This document shows, one piece after another, positions 44,040 to 55,157 of a stretch of DNA of 64,000 bases; position 1 is the first letter of the stretch, and the number at the start of each line of letters is the position of its first letter. Made by a program: the position numbers and the translations under genes. Origin of the DNA: Heterobilharzia americana. Lineage: Eukaryota; Platyhelminthes; Trematoda; Strigeidida; Schistosomatidae. The notes under the pieces are model-generated. The model saw nothing but the letters and a program-made list of their open reading frames with translations, had not been told where the DNA came from and did not search any database. Location: contig OX104127.1 in NCBI GenBank assembly GCA_944470555.2, forward strand, positions 53,310,934 to 53,374,933, written 5' to 3'.

Positions 44040-45424
44040 TCAAATATGGTTAGTGCAGATTGCCCCTTTCGGGGTCGTACTGGTTTTATTCACATTCCTA
44101 CTTTCATTTAGCACAGCAGACGAGTTCGTTCTCATGGTTTTTAGCCTCTCAAAGCTGCCGTTTCCAAAGGAAGCAGTTTGTTTTGGTACAGGGGGTTTAT
44201 TGTTTGTATTTGTTTGTATCCCTTTGTTGCTACGAGGCCTAAACTGGCGTCTTGTTCGGTTAGATGGGGGTGAGTCTAGGTCTACAGAAGGGGTGTGTCT
44301 GTTACTATTGGTAGGCACATGAAGTGCTTTTTCTTCTTGAGTGGTGTGAGGACTGGCGGAGTGCTGTACTAGCGTGAGTTCTGGATCTACCACCCGACTG
44401 TGTTGGCCAGCTGGTGCCATCTTACCTAGTTTTTGACACTTGATGGTACGCGGTGTAGGGCTTTTAGAGTCAGGCATTTTACCAAGACAGTGTTAGACAG
44501 GAACATTATCTTTAGACGTGTCACCTGCTTGTTCCACAGTGGATACACTGTTGTTGAGTACTATCTGGGGTTTCGCATTTTTCCTTTGAAGTGGGGTTCG
44601 ATCTTGAGCTATCTTAATATGTCCAAACATATTTTTGAATTTAACACTATTGCCCGTCGAAAAAAACTGCCCGCAATCAAAGGATGATGTAAACTGGAAC
44701 AAGATAGGGCATGTGAGTTGTGAGTCGGTCTTCCGAATCCTTCTGCAATCACAGGTAACCTGCGGTACACTACAGGCGTCGAAGATCATGGCTCTAGCCT
44801 TTTTTAGTGATATACTTTCCGTAACATTGTAGACGATGGCCTTCTGTGGTGATGCAACTCGTCGCATCACCTCTGAGGCAATGAAGTCAACTAGAGTTTC
44901 AGCCTTTTGTACTTCCTAACTGTCTGTATCTCTGTGTAGACCAAAAAGACAAGTTATGGGAGCGAGCTGCTTGAGTGCAGTGCAGACTTCGGTTGGCATT
45001 GTATTAAGCTCAGTAATTTTGACTGCATTGGAAGTTTCTAAGTTGCCGAGATCCGTGACAACGTCAGTTATGCCTGCAAAAGGAGTTTGCGACCTTTTTG
45101 GAGAGTTTTGAGACTGTGTTTCGAGCAGATCTGTGGAGCATTCATTTTTCTTGTACAAGCTATCTGTTCGAGATCTTTTCGCCTTACTGCGTCCCATTAA
45201 TATGTTAGTGTTTGGATTCTCTGGGGTAGGTATCTCACCAGGGAAGTGTGCTTCAGCAAAGTAACTGACAGAAGGATCACAGTCGACTAGCTTGTTACAC
45301 AGACAAGTGAATGGCTGGAACAGTGTCCAATGGCTGATCCCAAGGGGGACGATGATTCGATAGCACAGATGATAAGTGCTCTGTTTGGCAGTCAGGTACT
45401 TTTGGTGTTCAAAAGTACTGAGTC
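44040..45424 (-). pseudogene. ORF1 (gag-like) of the minus-strand non-LTR element
   Basis: An open frame runs from about 45,424 to 44,916 without a stop although the first ATG is only at 45,197. After a frameshift it continues at 44,870-44,493 with K-A-I-V-Y-N-V-T-E-S, C-D-C-R-R-I-R-K-T and P-I-L-F-Q-F, which fits the RRM-like middle domain of CR1-type ORF1 proteins. The last part (44,477-44,040) is Ser/Thr/Asn-rich and basic. ORF1 would coat the element RNA. It is uncertain whether the true start lies upstream of 45,197. Confidence 0.55.
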
Positions 45425-45489
45425 AAACGATTGGTAACTTTAAAGTTATCATTTAACAGATCGAGTGTAAATGTAACGCAAGTTACGAA

Positions 45490-46700
45490 CTCACCGCTAG
45501 ATATTACTCCTTCATGGAGCGCTCCCCTTGCATGTGGTTCTAGTACATCCGCCTATAGTGCCGTGGAGGGTCACTCTTTTCTAAAGGCTCTCTTAGGAAG
45601 GTCATAAAGGACACCTCGGTGGCTACCATGGTGCCACACCATCACAGACCACCACCCCAAGCCCAGGCAACGGGAGCGTCAGCACCGTCCCCGGACAGTC
45701 ACACCCGTGAATGATCCAAAAAGACCCAAACGACAACCGGGCATGTGACCAATGACATTAGTCCCTAGCTATGAAGTCACTTTAACGACTACCCCGCCGT
45801 ACACCGGGAAAAGCGGGTCACGGTGGAAAAGAAGGCCCACCCTTCTCTTAAAAACCCACCCATAGTACACGACAATCGAGATGTCGGTGACAAATCAAAT
45901 TCCATAATCCTATTTAACGTCCCTGTATGCGTGATAGCCTTCTTGAGAACAGAGTCTTTTGACAAACAGCAGTGGCAAACGGCATTCGCCATACCAAGAC
46001 TGGGCACTTTAGAAGCAAAGCTATGCCGTCTCCATGAAGGCAGTAGCTCACCCAGGGGAAAGCCTCCACGGGTGAGAGTGACCCTGCACTCGGCTAAAGA
46101 GGCGGAAAGATTCCTGTCACTGTCCTACACACCAGTCATCAACCGGGCATCCGGCATTAGAACCGGGCCAGACTGGAGGTGGTCGGCGAGAAAAGTATAA
46201 CACGAGGCACCTCACACGTTGAAATTGGCAACCATGGTTGTTCACTACATGGAACTAACAACTGCCACATTAGTAGAGGAGTATGCTCACGACGTTCAGC
46301 GGTGGCAGTGGTTATCAGCAAAAATAGGTTTAAATGGGATAGCGGAGTTCTGCAGACCGCCACTTCCCTCACACTCAAAGTCGATAACATCACCCAGGTT
46401 GATGGCTATTAACTTCGGGTGTCGAGGGCTTTTAACCAAAGTACTGAAGACCTGATAAGCGGTACAACGACATCACGGGGAACGTTCGCTTCCGTTAAAG
46501 CAGGCCCGAGACACAGCGACAACAGCAAACGGCAACCCCACAAGCGCTGAAGTCACCATCTTTGTCGACAGACAACATATCCGAACCAGCCTAGACACCG
46601 TGAAATCTTCAGAAACCGCTGTGAGAAAAAGCGTGTTCGGTCCGGTTCAGATGGAGCTGGCCGTCCTGTAGCAAATTTCGCCATTGTGCACGGTTCGCTT
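45490..46700 (+). pseudogene. CR1 ORF1 continuation (right copy)
   Basis: The 45,823-46,197 frame contains N-P-P-I-V-H-D-N-R-D-V-G-D-K-S-N-S-I-I-L-F-N-V-P-V, then D-K-Q-Q-W-Q, P-R-V-R-V-T-L, A-E-R-F-L-S-L-S-Y: the RRM-like ORF1 domain of SR1/Perere-type elements (V-I-L-F-N-V-P as RNP-like strand). Upstream, 45,640-45,750 gives a Pro/Gln-rich stretch with V-N-D-P-K-R-P-K-R-Q. The frame ends at 46,197 and later sequence is degraded. A decayed homologue is at 36,290-36,420. Confidence 0.65.
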
Positions 46701-46899
46701 CAGCCTGCCTCCACCAAGACACCCTATACCGTTGGACACATATCCAGGTGTCTGTGCAGTAATGTGAAAAGACTTTGAAGTAAGATGGAGAGAATCACGA
46801 TCTCTCTAGTCCTGCCTTACTCCAAAGATCATAATCCTAACAGAAACTTAGTTCGGACCGGATATTAGTGACACTGAAACAAGTATAGATGGTGTGTCT

Positions 46900-47240
46900 G
46901 TTCAGGAGAGACAGGGAGTTTAAGGAATGAGGCGGAATGGCAGTGTATATAAGTGACCGTCCTAAAAGTGAACCAGCCACCAAAACTATTCCTTTGGGGC
47001 CCCCAGACTCCATCTGGTGTCACTTTACGGTTGGACACACCAAGTACCTGGTAGGGGGCTTCCACAGAACTCCTACTAGCAACGTGGAGCATAACCGGCA
47101 GATGCTGCAGGTAATGTCCGGAGCGACATCCATGGGATATAAGCAGGTCATTAAAGCCGGCGGTTTTAATGCTCCAACCCCCAATCTCGGGCAGGACAGG
47201 GGAACCGCAAGCCGAAGGTTCGACCGGAACCCACTCAGCC
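46900..47240 (+). pseudogene. CR1-type AP endonuclease domain (right copy)
   Basis: The frame 46,937-47,299 contains A-V-Y-I-S-D-R, S-I-W-C-H-F, V-G-G-F-H-R-T-P and V-I-K-A-G-G-F-N-A-P, where the catalytic Asp of A-G-D-F-N is Gly. From about 46,980 to 47,215 it appears identical to the left copy, while the 45 bases before that differ at several sites. A TTA tail of another element enters near 47,272. Confidence 0.8.
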
Positions 47241-47957
47241 CTATCAAGCAGGCTGGACTGCATGAGAATACAATGGTAATAATAATATATTTCAAATAAT
47301 GAACTGTAGGAATACATACCATTTTTACGGGCAATATCTAAATGTTGTTTCTGCACTGAAGCTGTAAAAGTTCAGAAAAAAACATATCATTGTGCCACAC
47401 AAAGTCTTTTCCAGTAAACAATTGTTGAGATATTGCTTGTCACAAATATTGGATAGGAGTGACACCGTTAAACAATAGCCGTGAAAATTAGTGAGGGTAT
47501 AATCACTCAGTATCAAAGGCAATAGTGAGCCATGAAATCTATAAGAGTATATTGCTTATCGAATGTTGGAAACAAATGAATCCGGAGATGTCTGTATTTA
47601 TCAATAAGTTTGTACTATCTACAGTTGGCAAACGAAAGTGAAATGGATGGTGCCGCAAATTTCGATCTGGCATTGTATGGTGTCATGCAGCGTAGCAATC
47701 GTTCAAGTCAATAATGTTGTAAACGGAGTCCTCTGAATAAATAAATCCACGGATGCATTTCTATCGAGCTGCTGTTGTCATATTATGGTGAAGAATATAA
47801 GGGGTTTCGCTATCTAATCACTCAGTAAGACTTCAAGGTCGATGCGTCACACGAGGTCAACCTCGGGTAGCTTCGCTTCAGGGTAAGTGGTTGCAAGGAT
47901 TGAAAGAACTTGCATGTTTGGATGCATATGAGATTTTATACCGACATTTCTGGTTGC
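47240..47957 (-). mobile_element. Insert within CR1 right copy, beginning with a TTA-tailed 3' end
   Basis: Replaces the EN-RT linker found in the left copy. Its left edge (about 47,272-47,300) reads TAATAATAATATATTTCA, the same tail-plus-3'-end form as 28,425-28,450, so it is probably a minus-strand, 5'-truncated non-LTR insertion. The remaining sequence is AT-rich and noncoding. Confidence 0.45.
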
Positions 47958-49330
47958 TTCCACGAGAGTAGAAACGTGCTACTCTATCCACCATTTTCAA
48001 AGGCGGAGACAGGGAGAATCCGAAATGCTGTCGACCCATGGCCCTTCTACCAGTGGTGTCAAAAGTGATGAGAAGCACGGTAGACGGCCATGTCAGAGGG
48101 TACTTGGAAAAGAGGGAACACTTAGTGACGCTCAACATGGTTTCAGAAGGGGTGGGTCCTGTGCCTCAAACACCGTGGCAGCCGGTGATAAGTGGGCGGC
48201 ACGCTGGGACCTCTGAATTCCTGTTCGTGTCATTTTCCCGGATTTTGCTGAGGCCTTTGGCACAGTTCCGCACACCAGTTTCATTCACAGAATATCGAGG
48301 TTGGGCATCAAGGGTCAAGCGCTTCGCTGGCTACAGGACTATTCAGACAGCAGGCAATTCCGCTCAACAGCCAGCAGAGTTCGCTCGACTTGGAGGACAT
48401 CACCATCTGGTGTCGCACATGGAGTGATTCTGGGTCCGCCACTATTCCTTCCATTGGTAAGCAACCCCCCACTGAATCTCAGCTCCCCAATCCTACTCCA
48501 CGCTGATGGTGTTAAGTTATGAAGAGCTTCGACGTCCGAAACAGAATCAAGCCCACTGCAGAGTGATCTCAGATTACTTGCAAGGCGGGTGGATAGTAAG
48601 GGACTAGCATTTAATCTGGACAAGTGCCGAGCCATGTTTCCCTGCACCCGCAACTCTCAGAAGGTGCCTTGTTCTCTCTGTGGAACACAACGTTCCCACA
48701 CCACCACGGAGAAAGACCTGGGGCTAATACTGACTGACAAGCCAGACACTAGCTCCAATTATCCGGAGCCCCAGTACTGCACTTCCCGCGCAGACAATCG
48801 GATGCCCTGACCCCAGAACTCTTTGTGAGGCTGTACAAGACCTAGATACGACCCCACTTAGAGGTCCACAACGCCACTGCACCACCATATCTGAAAAGGG
48901 GGTGTGAACCCCCTGGAGAAAGTCCAAAGGTGAACAACAAGGACTGTCGTGAGAATGAGGCGAAAACCTTGTGAGGACAGGGTGAAGGTTCCAGGAATCT
49001 ACTCTCTAAGCTACCGTAGATCATCTGGCGACTTGATAATGGCTACAAAATACTAAGTAACCCAAGTCATTCGAACAGTGGAATCCTACAGAACGGCCAC
49101 TGTGGAGATCCTCGTGGTAACCCAAGGAGAATCGCCCACCGAAGGGCGAAAACCTGTGCTCGTTCACACTCCTCTCTACTAGTTTGCGGTCACTAGAACG
49201 CATTGCCTACGGAGATTGCTACTGCTCCGTCTGTTGACAGCTTCAAGAAGAGTTTGGACAGTTACGCAGCGACTCATGGCTTGCGCTCATCCGGCTGGAA
49301 TATGGACTGGGCTGACACGACCTACTAACT
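47958..49330 (+). pseudogene. CR1-type reverse transcriptase, multiply frameshifted (right copy)
   Basis: Near-identical inverse of the left copy: same frames, same stops, same H-A-D-G for Y-A-D-D (about 48,500), same A-E-A-F-G for motif A. One coding difference seen is T for A in an L-L-F-x-F-G-L-S reading around 48,930. After RT come D-L-K-Y-R-type thumb remnants and an S-Y-A-A-T-H-G-L-R-S-S-G-W end (about 49,260-49,300), the usual C-terminus of this family. Not functional. Confidence 0.85.
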
Positions 49331-50408
49331 CAGTAAGGCCGACCTATTATCGAATACGTTGTGACGCCACTACCACTGCCAACTCGGTTTAACCCTATAC
49401 ATTCCCGTAGACGTCCCCTCCAGTTACAATTACGGTCTTTATTCCCATAAGCCGTCCTATGGTGTTATTTCTCCTTCCGTTCCCACCGGCCCTGCGTTCT
49501 CACACTTCAAAAAAGGCTCTCCCCATCACCTCTCTCCTATGGATCTACTGATGTTTCCTCCGTACCTAATCGTTTTTTTCGATTGTTTATTTTTCTTCAC
49601 ACTTTCTCTCCCTTGACTTCCCTGGACATATTTTCCGTCTCCTTTTTACAACCGGTCCGACCAATTGTCTACTGGCACGACACTTGAGGAACCCATCTTC
49701 ACCACAGTCCTTGGAAAAAACACGACACATACTCCCTACAAATTTAACTAACACCCAAACGCCCATCGGGCTAACCAGAGCTACAGCAGTTGAATGGGTA
49801 GACCTACTGCATCAGAATCCACCTAAGACCTGGAACCGTTCCGCAGGACCTAGAAGGGAGCACGAAGAAATCAATTGGTGTACACTAGGTAGTAAAAAGA
49901 CATTGGATATTGGAAGACTATTGTTGTTGGGTGGTGTAGGTCGCAGCGCGTCTTTCAAGTACTGCGTTATGTTTTCAATATGCGTGAAAAATGGCAACAA
50001 TTAATTCTGGTGGGTTTGGTCCCGTTTTGTTTGCTAGTGTTTAATTATTAGCAATTCAAACAGTGTGGTAGTGTTGATTTTGGTCGCAGATTTCAATGTC
50101 GATGAAGTTCGAGGATGCATTTCGAGTGTTAACGGTCACTTCACGTTTCTATTTTGTTCAATTGGAATTAAGTGATGAAAACTGGAATAGTTTCATAACA
50201 TACAGTTCTGTGTATTGTGTGAATCCTAAAAAGGGCTGTGGCTTGTTAACATTTTAACTTGGTCTCAACAGCTTTATGGCAGCATAACGCTGTTGAGACC
50301 AGCTGGAATGAATGGCACTTGAGGTTTACTAATATTATGCTGTACTGCATAGAACATAGTAGATCTGTTCATGCTATGAGATTTCGCGAGACATTCAAAA
50401 GTGGAACC
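49331..50408 (+). mobile_element. CR1 right copy, noncoding 3' part and flank
   Basis: Inverse of 22,509-23,590. It includes a second hairpin (50,260-50,301). At 50,408 the match with the left arm stops abruptly. Confidence 0.7.
50260..50301. repeat. Perfect 13-bp hairpin, right copy
   Basis: TGGTCTCAACAGC and its inverse around a 16-nt loop, matching 22,616-22,657. Confidence 0.85.
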
Positions 50409-51135
50409 TTAAGTAGGTTAGTCTTGAGACTTGTTACTACTCATGTAAATTTTCGTTTTTTTGCTGCTTTTAAGCCAATTTTAAGTATTTGACTGAAATC
50501 TGAGGAATGCTATATAGAAACTTAAGTTACAGAATCAAAAGTATCTATTCTGATGTGAGAGTATTAATTCCCCGTGTGGTAGAAAACAAAACATGTTTCT
50601 TCAACACAATGCTAAAAGTCTACCCGATTTATGCGCAAATAATAAAAGCGTAACTTGAACTGTTAATTATCAGAAAATAAAAATAACACTTACGCAGGTT
50701 AGATTTAAGTCGTCGTGCAGCAGATTCATTGCTGATTACCTCCTGCTATGGTTATAAGTCATTCATAGTCAAATATCAAAATTCATAAACAAAAGTCTTG
50801 ATTCATTTATTATTCAGACGTTTATCTAATTTACTACCGGCGTCTGTACTTTTTTTAAGATGCTTGGCTTATTCTTTGTGTGCCGTTTTATTCATTATTG
50901 TGATTTTAACCTGGTTTTAGCTCACAGAAACATTTTATTTGCGCATACGTAGTATATAAGAATATTATAAATGCATCTTTGTTAATTAGTTGATATGGCC
51001 AATATATTCCGACCTTTTGATTCACATGACAATTTAGTCTGAAGTGATCAGCATATCAAGAATATGCTGTTCTTCTTGTTATTGTAACCTGTTAAGTGAC
51101 ATGTTTTTATTGATGCTTTTATGTCATTTCAGAAA
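50409..51135. other. Unassigned AT-rich DNA, possible intron
   Basis: Ends with a pyrimidine-rich run and TTTCAG that leads into the candidate exon at 51,136. No other feature. Confidence 0.35.
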
Positions 51136-51387
51136 TCCCACATCGTCGTCGTGCGAATTCAGCGGAACCAAAAACCAGCTATTTGGTGCAAAAATTTTCC
51201 AAATTGGTTTTAAATGGAAGTAACAGTCAAACTGTCATGCATCCCAAAGATTCCAGCGTCAAGCGGAAACCATCTCTACACCAGTCCAAGTTCTTCAATC
51301 CCTTTGCTCGTCTTGCTTCCTTTAGCAAAAGAAGAAAAACTGCTAAAATTAAAGTTGTATGTATTGATTCCTTGATGAGTTTGTCCT
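51136..51387 (+). CDS. Candidate host-gene exon, basic protein segment
   Basis: A strong 3' splice signal (TTTTATGTCATTTCAG) ends at about 51,132, and an open frame runs from there to a stop at 51,387. The encoded stretch starts with I-P-H-R-R-R-A-N-S-A-E-P and is rich in Lys, Arg and Ser (K-R-K-P-S-L, F-S-K-R-R-K-T-A-K-I-K), like a disordered, nuclear-localisation-type region. A possible 5' splice site GTATTG follows K-I-K-V-V-C near 51,362; otherwise the exon would be terminal. Codon use looks less AT-driven than the flanks. No family recognised. No transposon motif is present. Confidence 0.45.
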
Positions 51388-51955
51388 AAATTTCCTGCAT
51401 TTCAAAACTTGTTTTGACCTTCACCAAGTTATGTTTCTCTGGTAGGCTTCAAGATTACTTGTCACAAACCAAAGGAGAACCACAAAACATGCACTGTCAT
51501 GTTGGTATGCTTTGTATTCGGATAGATTCATCTCACAAACTGTTGAATGACATTTTCGCTTTGTTATCATTAAAAATCTCAATAAAAGTACTTAGGCATT
51601 TACAAAGAGACATAAATATCCTAAGAATCACCAAAACGCTTTGTAAAAACAGGGAAAATAGATGCGATACACTGGGACTAGTGAATAACGACACTTAATT
51701 GTAGGAAAATACCGGATTAAAATCAGTGTATAGGTAAATTAGTGGTGGCAACTATTTGAGGCTTAGATAATTATCTTCTCGACACCTTGCATCTTAAATT
51801 CAGTTAAAAGAGGAGGCTGAGAGTCGGTAGTCAGATAGTGAACAAATCCTTTGTTATCCATATCAGTTCATCAGTATACTGATGCATGGTCACAAGCAAG
51901 CAAAGCTAAAAATAACGTATGTTAATACGTCTTCATACTTCATATTAAGTTCAGA
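51388..51955. other. Unassigned DNA, possible intron
   Basis: Contains an unrecognised 95-codon frame at 51,414-51,698 with no splice or domain support. Confidence 0.3.
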
Positions 51956-51959
51956 TACT

Positions 51960-54180
51960 GCTTATCCGCTTCTTCCAACCAGTTCTAGATGTGGAAACAG
52001 CAATTAGTATGGAAGCCGCACCGATGACAATCGTGACATGTTTCGACAGCCTAGGCTACTAGTTCAAATTGAATACGCTCAATTTATGATGGGCTGCATT
52101 ATGTTTCACCACACACTAGAATCATTTGCGTGAGGATTGCACTGTTTGTGAGCAGTCGTTCAGTGATGATGTTTATCAGAAATGCTGATTCAGACGTCTT
52201 CAGCTGGGAAAAACCAGGTTTCACTTGTGTAGAGCACAACTTCCCAAATCTTCTAACTGAACACCCACTGCTTTACAGTTAGGCTAATTAGTGTGTGTCG
52301 TTTTAGCTTTCGATAGATGGCTATGGATCTCATCAATCAAACTTTCACTCCATCCTCACTCATACGGCTATGGACTATATGACTGCTTCTCACAGTTCAC
52401 TTGCGGTAGCGACTACAGGCATAAGCCTCTGTTAGTCTTGTAAGCGCCATACATTTTACTGATGAAAAATACATGCCATACTTGCAGATACTGATTGCCA
52501 ACTGGTTAAGTGTGATGTGATTAGCCTCTATATGTTGTTGCACGATAAGACGGTATTGTCAAGATTTGCGGAATCGCTCTGAAGAATGTTTCCGTTGGTA
52601 AATTAAGAGAGGAATGGCCCGATTTTGCAGGCCTGTTTAACTGTACTGCTGTTTTGGAACAGTGAGAAACTAGGATATTTGGCTTCACTCAGCCTGTGTT
52701 GTTTTTGTGTAAGGCTTTTAAAATGTTGGTCAGCTTCTTATGGACACTCGTTTCTAGAAAACCATTACATAACATAGTTCAATCCAACCAATCAAAGTTA
52801 ACTCTAATGTAAAGAAACAAAGATTTTCGTACAACTTTTGAAGTATGACACCAGCTACTATTCTAGCCGATAGTAGCAGATTGGTATCTCGATGGTTGTA
52901 AGAGATATTGCATAGATACTTGACCGATAAATATAACAATTCATGTTTTTTGTATTTATTTATACTCTCGAAAAATACAATCAGTCCCCTGATTACAGTT
53001 TAGTGTCTTTCCTTAAAAAGACTTATGAGTAAGTTGTTTGGACTGGGCACCTTTTAGTGATTTACTACTTATAGTTCTTGTAAACAGTAGCTTCACTTAG
53101 TGGACCAGTACTAACTGACCATGTAAGACGGTAAACTACGTTTGAAGTTATCTGGATGATTGATCAGCTAAATTGCTGTTCCAGTTGCTCCTGCCAACAT
53201 TTCAGGTGTCTTTCAAGATTGTCGCTACGTATATCATATACTCATAGACTCTCTCACTGGATCGAGGTTTCTTGTTACTGGTGGCTAAGATAGGCTGAAA
53301 CACTTCATGACTGTTGACAGATATTGCTAGTGTTTTTACTGCACCAATACCTTATGACAACCAAGTTTCTCAGTACTAACGTAAACACGGTATGACTAAT
53401 CTTGTACTTAGACACTACACTGTACTAGCTGTCCCCCGAAAATTTCTGAGACTCATTTTTTATTAGCTAAAGTTCAAATATAGTCTTGAATCTAGTTTGG
53501 TTTGGTATGTAGTTGCAGTACTGGATGCAACCAATCTCCTTACGTCGGCCTATTTAAGATAACAATTTTTGTGGCTAAGCGAGAAAAAAACGCAGCCCTT
53601 ACTTTCAAGTCCTTCAGTAGAACACGTAGTTCTGAATGCACCAGTGCTATCAGTAGTTACCTGCGGTGCGATCGGTTTTGGTCCAGGTTTGAGTGGTGGG
53701 GGGAGGACCCTAAGTGGTGGCACAATGACGATGAGTATCCAGGAAGTTGTTGCTGGCTAGTAATAGGTTATGATTTGAACTTAAGCTAAAGAAGACGACC
53801 TCCACTATCTGATCTGCTACCGGCTAGTCTCCATTGGCCACTTAAGTATTCTCCCAGCCTAGACGCGTTGCCTGTCCATTCATATCCCTAGCTAGCACTA
53901 CTGTATCTGCCAAGCACCATTGGTTGAAGAGACTCAATTGATGATAGTACCTAACCTTAGTTGCATCTTGACTGCAGTCTTTGGGAGCATAGGCGTGATC
54001 ACAACGAAAAATGTTTTTCCTTATCCAGTTACTTCCTACTCTAACTAATTCTGCCAGCCTAAAAGCATACTCACGACAAGTGATGGAAATCCGGTAGACT
54101 GGTGCGTCCTTAGCTCTAGCAGTTAGTGAGAAATTTACAAGGCCAGTTGACGGTGCTATCTTGGTCTGGATTACGCACAT
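51960..54180 (-). mobile_element. RTE-type non-LTR element, endonuclease to C-terminus, decayed
   Basis: Read downwards from 54,180: endonuclease (54,180 to about 53,500), a linker with E-R-V-Y-E-Y-M-like remnants (about 53,250-53,100), no readable RT core, then post-RT islands V-V-L-Y-T-S-E-T-W (about 52,240-52,215) and S-V-R-L-P-Y (about 52,010-51,990). The order matches the RTE-type copies whose C-terminus is better kept at 55,520-55,960. Confidence 0.55.
53500..54180 (-). pseudogene. RTE-type AP endonuclease domain
   Basis: The 112-codon frame has R-I-S-I-T-C-R-E-Y, Y-A-P-K-D-C-S-Q-D-A-T-K-V-R-Y-Y-H-Q-L and V-V-L-A-R-D-M-N-G-Q, corresponding to the A-P-T-x-D-x-x-x-x-x-K-D-x-F-Y-x-x-L and V-A-G-D-M-N-A-Q motifs of RTE endonucleases; the Gly before the catalytic Asp has become Arg. 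Downstream, in another frame, N-H-N-L-L-L-A-S-N-N-F and H-R-H continue the domain to the W-x-S-P/D-H-x-x-V region. Broken by stops. Confidence 0.7.
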
Positions 54181-54184
54181 ATTG

Positions 54185-55155
54185 AGATACGGAATACATT
54201 AATGTTGAGTCTTTCTACGGTTTTACTAGGGTGGTTTATGGTTTGATCTACATTATGGTTCGAACGCTGGAGGTCGCCAGCTTAAGCGATACGCATGCTT
54301 TCAGAATAGTTAAACCAGATATTACGTTGAATAAAAGCTTTGTGATAGCCACTCTAAGCATTACCGACAGACTGTAATTTGAAAGTTCTGGGCAGTTGAG
54401 TGAAGGATAATTTAGGGGTGATAAAGTGGAACAATACAGTTTGTGTAAAAGTATAGCAACAACAATATCATTAAAACAGTATTAATAATTTTGATCATAT
54501 TTTAAGGCTATGGTAAGTGGTGATTCAGGCCTAAGTTTTGAAGTCTTCATTACAATGTTGTTTCGTAGGTCGTGTGAGGGTTAAGGTATTGCCCGACTGC
54601 CCCAACGGGATCTACTGATTATTTTAGCAAATGGCTTCCCAAGTCGTGAACTTGATTTCCGATCCGCGAAGCAGCAAAACAATTTCAGGTACCGCATTTC
54701 TGTGGTTGTCAAAGACCTAAGTATTTTTTTTACGTCATACGTCTATTCTTGATTCAGAAAAGCATATGTACCATTGATTTGTGGGAGAGAGGTTTTCCTA
54801 CTCTCCCTGGTTGACTGTCCATATCAATCGATCCAGTGGAAAAACTCAACACTCGCTTTTATTCCCTGACTTTTTTGAAAACATGTCTATCACGTAAAGA
54901 AAGTGAGTAGATATTCTTTTGTAGGTAGTATAAACTTATGAAAACGTTTATAGGGGACGAGTTGGATCGTCTACCCTTTTTTGTATCCCATTATTTTGGT
55001 GGCGAAACCACTATATGCACTTATTTCATTATGTTCTGATTAACGGACAAATTTCTGCATTCATTTTCTTGAACATCTTATATAATATGTAAATGTCTTA
55101 TTGTTACGTACTGGTAACTTTTCAAAACCTTTTTACTATTTGTTAACAATATTTT
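54185..55155. other. Unassigned DNA, possible intron
   Basis: No transposon motif recognised; AT-rich with no long frame. Confidence 0.3.
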
Positions 55156-55157
55156 GT

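Larger units (their letters stand above)
39527..45430 (-). mobile_element. Nearly full-length non-LTR retrotransposon (CR1/Jockey-like), minus strand
   Basis: Read from right to left: ORF1 (45,424 to about 44,040), endonuclease (43,659-42,952), linker (42,881-42,576), RT (42,366-41,215), C-terminus (40,952-40,704), about 1.15 kb of 3' UTR, AATAAA-type signal and TTATTATTATTG tail (39,550-39,527). The 3' UTR block at 39,530-40,080 recurs at 10,607-11,205. The element sits inside ORF1 of a plus-strand CR1 element. Coding parts are broken by frameshifts but read better than most others here, suggesting a comparatively young insertion. Confidence 0.8.
39250..50408 (+). mobile_element. CR1-clade element (SR1/Perere-type), right copy, interrupted twice
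   Basis: Pieces in order: ORF1 start (39,250-39,526), [5.9-kb minus-strand element], ORF1 continuation (45,490-46,700), endonuclease (46,900-47,240), [insert 47,240-47,957], RT and C-terminus (47,958-49,330), noncoding 3' part to 50,408. It is collinear with the left copy at 22.5-26.2 kb from the endonuclease onward, in inverse orientation. Confidence 0.75.
46937..50408. repeat. Right arm of a long inverted repeat (partner 22,509-26,178)
   Basis: Two matching blocks, 46,937-47,224 and 47,957-50,408, correspond to 26,178-25,889 and 24,958-22,509. The spacer between arms is about 20.8 kb. By eye the 2.45-kb block differs at only a few positions. Confidence 0.85.

Noticed and set aside
43779..44322. 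Plus-strand frames of 110 and 155 codons
   Set aside because: They lie antisense to ORF1 of the minus-strand non-LTR element; the hydrophobic character of the longer one comes from reading a Ser/Thr/Asn-rich frame backwards.
46865..47356. 163-codon minus-strand frame
   Set aside because: Antisense to the CR1 endonuclease; the same antisense frame exists opposite the left copy.
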